Source: Ruthenibacterium lactatiformans
GTDB lineage: Bacteria > Bacillota > Clostridia > Oscillospirales > Ruminococcaceae
Assembly (NCBI RefSeq): GCF_000949455.1
Contig: NZ_JXXK01000008.1
Location: 1 to 64,000, forward strand
Length of the DNA stretch: 64,000 bases
Direction of reading: 5' to 3'
In this document: piece after piece, positions 58,200 to 64,000 of the stretch
Position numbering within the stretch: the first letter of the stretch is position 1
How the letters are laid out: each line of letters starts with the position of its first letter
Program-made: the position numbers and the translations under genes
Notes under the pieces: generated by a model
The model's database searches: none
What the model saw: only the letters and a program-made list of their open reading frames with translations
What the model was told of the DNA's origin: nothing

Positions 58200-60260
58200 T
58201 TGGCAAATAAATTTAAGCGGTTCAATAAAACAAACGAAGAAATCATTGTAAAAAGCGAGAATGTCGAAGGCCTCTCTTCTCTTCTGTCCAATAAAGTGTC
58301 TGTCGTAACCGGCAAACAATTATCTACAAATGATTTTACCAACACAGACAAGTCGAATGTTTCCGCTAACACATCTGCACGCCATACACATTCCAATAAA
58401 GGCATAATCGATGAAATCACTCAAGCTTTTATTAACAACTGGACTGCAGCATACACTCATATATCTGACACAGTAAAACACATCACGGCAGCGGAACGAA
58501 CAAAGTGGAATGGAGCTGCTACAAGTCAACACACACATTCAAATAAAAGTGTATTAGATGGAATAACGTCCACGTTGGTATCCAATTGGAATTCTGCATA
58601 TACACATATTTCTGACGCTATTAAGCATATAACGGCAACCGAACGAACAAACTGGAATAGCGCAAAAAGTAAGGCGGACGCGGCACTTCCTGCTTCCAGC
58701 TATACCGCTGCAGATATATTGAAAAAGTTACTGACAGTAGATGGTTCTGGCTCAAAACTTGATGCAGATTTGCTTGATGGCAAGGAAGCAACAAATTTCG
58801 CGTCATCAACGCATACACATACGGTATCCTCTATTGGTGCGGCTAATGCAAAACATAATCATTCTACTCTCGATATTGTGCGCGGTGGCAACGAAAATTG
58901 GGCTGGCAATATTGGTTCGACCGATAGAGGAATGATCAATACGGCACGTAGTCCTAAAAGTGCCTTTCTTCCTGCAAACTGCATCACTGTAGAATATTCG
59001 TCCGATGCCGGAAAAACGTGGGAAGATTACGGCCTGAGCGAAACGCAGAAACGCGATTTATTCTCAATGACATCCAACTATAGTGTTAAGTTGTCAAAAA
59101 GTTCACCGGTTTCCACAAACGACTGCGTACGGATCACGATTGAACCTCTGGACCGATACGCAAGTTTTGATCAGCTGTACATTTGGTTTTCGACCGGGTC
59201 ACATACTTGTGCGCTCGACTTGGAACGATCCACAATTGGCGCAAAAGACACTTTTTCGTTTATTCGTAAGGATGTGCCTCTCGGTGGATGGTCAGGGCCT
59301 AATGTGATCAACTTCCCTTACGGAACATTTGGCGGCAACCACAGTCAGACTAGCAACGCCTACAAGTACCGGATGACATTCAAAACCACGAAACTCGGTA
59401 GCAGCACCACGCAATCTCCGTGGATTAGCGACATTCGATTTTATGGCGATAGCGCATGGGGAATTCCCAATGATATGGTGAAAGGCGACTATCCATTCTC
59501 CTGGGACCGGGATATGAATGTGAATTTCTCGAAGCAGCTGAAAGAACAAGGAAAGCGCGTTTATTCAGACAATAACAAACCAACACCTGCCGCCATCGGC
59601 GCGGCAACTGCTGAGCAAGGCATAAAGGCTGATGCGGCATTGCCAAAAAGCGGCGGTACAATGACTGGATTTATTACGCTTCATGCAGCACCTACAGCTA
59701 ACATGCATCCGGCTACTAAAAAATACGTGGACGATAAAATGATAGCTGCTGGTAACGGTGATATGACGAAGGCCGTATATGATGCAAATGGTGATGGAGT
59801 CGTAGATAAAGCTGAGACTGTTCCATGGTCGGGCGTGACGGGAAAACCCAACACGTTCCCGCCGTCCACGCACAAACACACAAAGAGTGAAATCACGGAT
59901 TTCCCAGTATCGCTTAAGAACCCCGCAGCACTGGCAATCAGCTTGAACGGTACGAGCCAAGGTACATACGATGGAAGTGTGGCCAAATCTGTAAACATTA
60001 CACCCGCAGGTATTGGTGCCTTGGGCAGAACAGAGAAAGCAGCCGATTCGTCAAAACTTGCGGGACTTACGCCTGTTGTAGACAACCCCGGTCCGAGCAA
60101 CCGGAATACGTGGTATTTTCCTTTTACCGGAACCAATAACAAAGATGGTACGCGGAAATATTACGCTGCGCTGTATGCTGACCATGCAACAACATCTGGA
60201 CGTGCAAACAATCTTTCCATGGGGCTAAACGGTTCTGATTTATGGGTGTACTACAGTTGA
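58200..60260 (+). CDS. Tail fibre protein 3
   Basis: TTG 58200 (MANKFKRFNKTNEEIIVKSE) after GAGGGGTGGG. It is about 686 residues. N-terminal repeats of HTHSNKGIIDEITQAFINNW, HISDTVKHITAAERTKWNGA type occur twice; a central beta domain follows (SPVSTNDCVRITIEPLDRYA, HTCALDLERSTIGAKDTFSF) that may bind sugars, then ATKKYVDDKM and a C-terminal cap (NTWYFPFTGTNNKDGTRKYY). It is the longest of the three fibres and a good receptor-binding candidate. Confidence 0.7.
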   Translation: MANKFKRFNKTNEEIIVKSENVEGLSSLLSNKVSVVTGKQLSTNDFTNTDKSNVSANTSARHTHSNKGIIDEITQAFINNWTAAYTHISDTVKHITAAERTKWNGAATSQHTHSNKSVLDGITSTLVSNWNSAYTHISDAIKHITATERTNWNSAKSKADAALPASSYTAADILKKLLTVDGSGSKLDADLLDGKEATNFASSTHTHTVSSIGAANAKHNHSTLDIVRGGNENWAGNIGSTDRGMINTARSPKSAFLPANCITVEYSSDAGKTWEDYGLSETQKRDLFSMTSNYSVKLSKSSPVSTNDCVRITIEPLDRYASFDQLYIWFSTGSHTCALDLERSTIGAKDTFSFIRKDVPLGGWSGPNVINFPYGTFGGNHSQTSNAYKYRMTFKTTKLGSSTTQSPWISDIRFYGDSAWGIPNDMVKGDYPFSWDRDMNVNFSKQLKEQGKRVYSDNNKPTPAAIGAATAEQGIKADAALPKSGGTMTGFITLHAAPTANMHPATKKYVDDKMIAAGNGDMTKAVYDANGDGVVDKAETVPWSGVTGKPNTFPPSTHKHTKSEITDFPVSLKNPAALAISLNGTSQGTYDGSVAKSVNITPAGIGALGRTEKAADSSKLAGLTPVVDNPGPSNRNTWYFPFTGTNNKDGTRKYYAALYADHATTSGRANNLSMGLNGSDLWVYYS

Positions 60261-60273
60261 GGGGGCGAATGAC

Positions 60274-60828
60274 GTGAGTTATCGCCAAAATGATATACTT
60301 ATCCCCGAGTCGAGCTATATCCGGTTTAACGATGTGCAGTTAAAAAAGTATTATTTCAACGATGTGCTTGTATGGCAGCGGCAACAGAAAATATACCCCG
60401 GAATACCAGTGGCAAAGACGCAGAACCTTGGATATTCACCATATTTCACTGTGACAAACCTAGGCTATCATATTAAGGTAGACGCATTCGGCGGTACTGA
60501 ACGCGGATGGGGCCGCGTGATGCTCGGTCCATTCAGTTCTATAGGATATTCAAAACTGTTCTTTGCAAACCTGCACGCGTACATCACCAATGCTTTTTCA
60601 AAAATAGCGGTGTCTCTTGGCGACATCAATGGGAATTGGGTTCAACGTCTTATCGCTTATGATACAGGGGAATCACTTGGCGGATATGATAGAACATTCG
60701 TATCCTCAAATTTGTTTACGATCAACTCGGCCAATGGGAATTATTATCTGATATTAGAAGTGGATTCTGGAGCTACTTCGCGCGGTTTAAATGCAACTAT
60801 CGAAATGAACGGCTGCTATCTGATTTGA
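60274..60828 (+). CDS. Small tail-tip protein
   Basis: GTG 60274 (MSYRQNDILIPESSYIRFND) after GAGGGGGC. It is 184 residues, beta-rich, with aromatic and Gly residues, ending ATIEMNGCYLI. It lies in the fibre cluster; a fibre-cap or tip role is inferred from position only. Confidence 0.5.
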   Translation: MSYRQNDILIPESSYIRFNDVQLKKYYFNDVLVWQRQQKIYPGIPVAKTQNLGYSPYFTVTNLGYHIKVDAFGGTERGWGRVMLGPFSSIGYSKLFFANLHAYITNAFSKIAVSLGDINGNWVQRLIAYDTGESLGGYDRTFVSSNLFTINSANGNYYLILEVDSGATSRGLNATIEMNGCYLI

Positions 60829-60851
60829 AATATATAATTATCTTGAGGGTG

Positions 60852-61904
60852 GTGATAAAAATAAAACCCATATTAAAACCACAAAATGCGTTTGATGCCA
60901 CCAAAGAGCACGAGTTCGAATTCTCTTATCCTTCAATTATTTCAAAAAGCAAACTGATTGTATACACCAATTCTAATGAAAAAACCGTTTATGAGCAAAC
61001 ACAAACCTCTTCAAAGAAAGCATATGTGTTGCCTGCTAAAACACTTTCAAATGGTACATATTACAGCGCTAAAATTTATGTGTATGACGCGTCAGGAAAA
61101 ATAAGCGAAGAGAGCAACCATATTGACTTTTATTGTTATAGTGCCCCCATATTGTCAATTAATATAACACCTAACCAAGTGATTGCATATGCATCTTATC
61201 TATTACAACTGTCATATTTGCAACGCGAAAAAGAACTGCTAAATACATATTCTATTCTCATTAAAGATAACAACGCGAATGACAAAACGGTTTTTGATTC
61301 TGGCGCAAGATACGCCATGCAAGGGTTAGATGTTATGGTGACAGGGCTTGAATCTGGGCATTCTTACACCGCCTATGTGTATTTCGATACGGTGAATGGA
61401 CTACATGCTGAGATTGAACCGGTGACTTTTTCAGTTGAATATTCTTCTCCATACCTTTCTGCATTGCTTTTGGGCCAGAATAATAAATGCGAAGGCACTG
61501 TTTCAATTACTTTTAATATTCACTCAATCATTGGCGAAACCGAAAATGGAGACGCTATCTATATTAACGGCGAAAAGATTGATCTTCGAAACGATAAAGT
61601 TGTGTTTTCCGAAGGAGTTAACTTAGCAGGCGACTACACCATTCAAATTGATTGCAGCGATTTAAACGGATGCACTACAATTATGGAAATGAAAAATTCA
61701 AACGGCGACCGTGTAACGGTTGAATATATGGAGGATACTTTTTCAAACATAGGGGTAAAAAAAGCCTACTTAGAATTAAAGGCCTATCATTCCGGAGTAT
61801 GCTATGATAAATTAAGCAATTTTATCGATCCGCCCTCAAGTTCTCAAATGGTACATATCTGGATTCGAAAATTCAACAATTTATACGACTTAAAGCTTCA
61901 GTGA
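60852..61904 (+). CDS. Fibronectin-like tail protein
   Basis: The frame is open from 60825. GTG 60852 gives MIKIKPILKPQNAFDATKEH. The ribosome-like GGTGGTGAT is spaced best to an AUA at 60861, so the start is uncertain. About 350 residues with repeated beta-sandwich units (YVLPAKTLSNGTYYSAKIYV, MVTGLESGHSYTAYVYFDTV), like fibronectin type III domains that decorate tails. The neighbouring genes are fibre and baseplate. Confidence 0.55.
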   Translation: MIKIKPILKPQNAFDATKEHEFEFSYPSIISKSKLIVYTNSNEKTVYEQTQTSSKKAYVLPAKTLSNGTYYSAKIYVYDASGKISEESNHIDFYCYSAPILSINITPNQVIAYASYLLQLSYLQREKELLNTYSILIKDNNANDKTVFDSGARYAMQGLDVMVTGLESGHSYTAYVYFDTVNGLHAEIEPVTFSVEYSSPYLSALLLGQNNKCEGTVSITFNIHSIIGETENGDAIYINGEKIDLRNDKVVFSEGVNLAGDYTIQIDCSDLNGCTTIMEMKNSNGDRVTVEYMEDTFSNIGVKKAYLELKAYHSGVCYDKLSNFIDPPSSSQMVHIWIRKFNNLYDLKLQ

Positions 61905-61914
61905 GGGTGGTTAT

Positions 61915-62802
61915 ATGCTATTTTTAAGTACAGCCTTTTTAGGTGAGGCACAAACAGCGGCTCCCACTCCGACAAGCGTCGCTCTCATCAACAATATATC
62001 GCTTGGTAACGGCATATTTGACAGATTGAAAATCACAAATGACACTTCATTTGCATATACAATATCTATTTCTGACATTTGGGATATGAATACGGTGTTG
62101 GACGCAAAATTCAATGGAAACACCCTTGCTGGCAATGTTGATTTCACGGCAGACAACGTTGATATGCTTCGCCTAAAAAAACGTCTAAAAGGTACAACTG
62201 ACTGGGCAACCGTTTTTGAAAAAGCGATTCATAAAGCTGCCGATTTTTATGACATCTACATTGACCGATTCGCCGGAAACATGAGATCATACGAGTACGC
62301 TGTCGTCCCAGTGTATGGAGATATAGAGGGCAATTTAAGCTTGATAGAAGTGCAAAGTGAATTCAAGGGATATTTCATTGCTGATGCAGAGACTATTTAT
62401 GGTACCGAGTACAATGTTGCAACGGGGAATGTTTCTAAAAATCAAAATGCACAAGTTGTAAACACACTTGATTCCAAATATCCATATGTGATATCAAATA
62501 GCCAAAATAATTACTATGCGTCTACTTTCGCTGCATTCTTTTTTGTTCCGTCAATGGATTGGTATGACAATACTGATAGGCGTAATCAAATTCTAGAGTG
62601 GCTGCAAAATCGGAAGGCAAAAATTCTTAAATATGAAGACGGCCGGGTTTGGATGATTCGAGTTACAGGTTCCCCCTCTCTCTCCCCGTCTGGGCATCGC
62701 GAAGTACCATCAATCAATTTTGACTGGGTAGAAATTGGAGATTGCAACAGCACGAATGATTTGGTGAGTAATGGATTGGTAAACGTCGGTTTGGAGGTGT
62801 GA
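61915..62802 (+). CDS. Baseplate/tail-tip protein
   Basis: ATG 61915 (MLFLSTAFLGEAQTAAPTPT) after GAGGGTGG. It is 295 residues. A beta-rich body (YIDRFAGNMRSYEYAVVPVY) is followed by RNQILEWLQNRKAKILKYED and GRVWMIRVTGSPSLSPSGHR, and NFDWVEIGDCNST at the end. The end pattern resembles tail proteins that build on the tube tip. Assignment by position. Confidence 0.5.
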   Translation: MLFLSTAFLGEAQTAAPTPTSVALINNISLGNGIFDRLKITNDTSFAYTISISDIWDMNTVLDAKFNGNTLAGNVDFTADNVDMLRLKKRLKGTTDWATVFEKAIHKAADFYDIYIDRFAGNMRSYEYAVVPVYGDIEGNLSLIEVQSEFKGYFIADAETIYGTEYNVATGNVSKNQNAQVVNTLDSKYPYVISNSQNNYYASTFAAFFFVPSMDWYDNTDRRNQILEWLQNRKAKILKYEDGRVWMIRVTGSPSLSPSGHREVPSINFDWVEIGDCNSTNDLVSNGLVNVGLEV

Positions 62803-62804
62803 GC

Positions 62805-64000
62805 ATGCACTTTCAAACCAAGCGTGATCTTTCAATCTTACATCAGCATACTAAAAATATGTATGTAATGGCGCAGATTCTTAATTATGATATGCAAATT
62901 GTTGATTCATTTCAAGGTTCAATTACCGAATACTCTTATAGCGAAGACTGCGACTCTGATACAAGAAGAACAATCTCTCTTTCTGTTGTAATCAAAGACA
63001 AAACTTTTGACGTCGATGCGAACGCAAAAATTTGGCTTGATAAACTTATTCGTGTATATGTAGGATATGAAGATATGCGCACGTCAGAAATCGCATATTA
63101 CCCCAAAGGAGTTTATACGATTTGTGATAATAGTTTCAGCTGGGATTCAAGTACTTCTTCCCTTCAGATTTCATGTGTTGACCAATCAGCTTGCTGCGAT
63201 GGAACACGTAATGGCTATGTGCGTGGCCTGACAACAAAGATTGAAGAAGGAAGTAGTATTCGAGGCGCACTGATATCTCTTATCACCCAAGAGGCTGGAT
63301 TTAAAAAGTATCGTATAGACACATACCACAGAAGCGTTCCTGATGGGTACGAGGAAACCATTGCAGAATTTGATGAAATCCCATATGACATGGAATTTGA
63401 CGTAAACACCAGTATCTGGGAAAAAGTTGTTGAAATACGTGATTTGTATCCCGGTTGGGAAGCCTTTTTCGATGTAGATGGAACATTTGTGTTTCAAGGT
63501 ATCCCCACGTGCGAATTTGACGAACCTGTAATTACTGCAGAGCAATTGGCCCCGCTTGTTCAAGGAGAGCCTTGTACCATTACTTTCACTGAAGTTGCAA
63601 ACGTCACCGACCTTTATGGACAAAATATTGAACCAGATCATTATAGCGACAAATGCACGGTCTCTGGAGATACATACAAGATGACTATTGAAGACGAGAA
63701 CTTTGATGGCAACAATCTTGTCCTCAACACCAAGTTTCAAGTGTCAGTCAGCGCGACCTCAGTGAAAGGGCAAAAAATGTCTTTTAACAATGGTCCATCC
63801 TATCCAATTGTATACGAAGGCAATATTCCAATAAGCGCTGGCGATATGCGGCCTGAAACGCAATATATTGTGAAGTATAAAAAAGGACGCTTCTATTTTT
63901 ATGGGGAGTGCCAAGTACACGCGATTTGCAAAGAAGTTGCTTTTACGCCAACCGCAGAACAAATTGCTGAAGATAAAGTCTATGAAAGTTGCAACAACAT
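62805..64000 (+). CDS. Tail protein with DUF5048-like N-terminus, truncated by window edge
   Basis: ATG 62805 after GGAGGTGTG opens MHFQTKRDLSILHQHTKNMY, and the frame stays open to the right edge (about 398 codons). FQGSITEYSYSEDCDSDTRR, YYPKGVYTICDNSFSWDSST and EKVVEIRDLYPGWEAFFDVD match DUF5048-type tail proteins, which are related to the baseplate hub (gp27-like). The C-terminus, where a peptidase or lysin is often fused, is outside the window. Confidence 0.6.
   Translation, partial: MHFQTKRDLSILHQHTKNMYVMAQILNYDMQIVDSFQGSITEYSYSEDCDSDTRRTISLSVVIKDKTFDVDANAKIWLDKLIRVYVGYEDMRTSEIAYYPKGVYTICDNSFSWDSSTSSLQISCVDQSACCDGTRNGYVRGLTTKIEEGSSIRGALISLITQEAGFKKYRIDTYHRSVPDGYEETIAEFDEIPYDMEFDVNTSIWEKVVEIRDLYPGWEAFFDVDGTFVFQGIPTCEFDEPVITAEQLAPLVQGEPCTITFTEVANVTDLYGQNIEPDHYSDKCTVSGDTYKMTIEDENFDGNNLVLNTKFQVSVSATSVKGQKMSFNNGPSYPIVYEGNIPISAGDMRPETQYIVKYKKGRFYFYGECQVHAICKEVAFTPTAEQIAEDKVYESCNN

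Noticed and set aside
1..64000. CRISPR array
   Set aside because: No series of regularly spaced identical 24-40-bp repeats was seen.
1..64000. tRNA or rRNA genes
   Set aside because: No cloverleaf with a GTTCRANNC T-arm in a plausible context was noticed by eye; a tRNAscan run could still find one.

Overview
The window looks like about 64 kb of a large temperate phage, or a phage-plasmid, of an anaerobic Bacillota host, most likely a gut Clostridia. The evidence is strong Shine-Dalgarno sites, common TTG/GTG starts, consensus sigma-A promoters, a T-box leader, and tail and terminase genes of siphovirus type. No rRNA, tRNA or ordinary housekeeping cluster was seen.

Layout. (1) 1-16.4 kb, almost all leftward: short, tightly packed accessory genes of mostly unknown function, a ParB/sulfiredoxin-like gene, an IS6-like insertion with an 8-bp target duplication, and a toxin-antitoxin island (10.9-13.3 kb) whose units share one terminator sequence and include two frameshifted antitoxins. 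(2) 16.4-18.25 kb: a gene-poor divergence zone with palindromes and an alternating purine-pyrimidine tract. (3) 18.25-20.2 kb: a T-box-controlled BASS-family transporter and a small gene. (4) 20.2-24.9 kb: diverged ~290-bp repeats, a tyrosine recombinase, three BRO/antirepressor-type genes (two degraded), then a 50-bp palindrome and two 19-bp-spaced repeats in front of a winged-helix protein that may be a replication initiator. (5) 25.0-64 kb, all rightward except for genes inside one intron: a cysteine desulfurase-like gene, a 947-codon YonO/QDE-1-like RNA polymerase, a YonK-like protein, a metallophosphoesterase, terminase subunits, portal, protease/scaffold, capsid, connectors, tail tube, tail chaperone candidate, XhlA-like protein, tape measure, cargo genes, three related fibres and baseplate-type proteins. 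The last gene runs off the right edge.

How it works together (inference). The polymerase, YonK-like, phosphoesterase, terminase and portal order recalls the late region of Bacillus phage SPbeta, where YonO is the late-gene RNA polymerase. By analogy the single-subunit polymerase here may read the structural genes, many of which are separated by terminator-like hairpins. The tape-measure gene is cut into three exons by two group I introns. The first carries a zinc-ribbon endonuclease. The second carries, on the opposite strand and with its own sigma-A-type promoters, an NYN-domain RNase-like gene and a small gene related to one in the left arm. This looks like lysogeny-expressed cargo hidden inside an intron of a late gene, and with the polymerase it is the most interesting part of the window.
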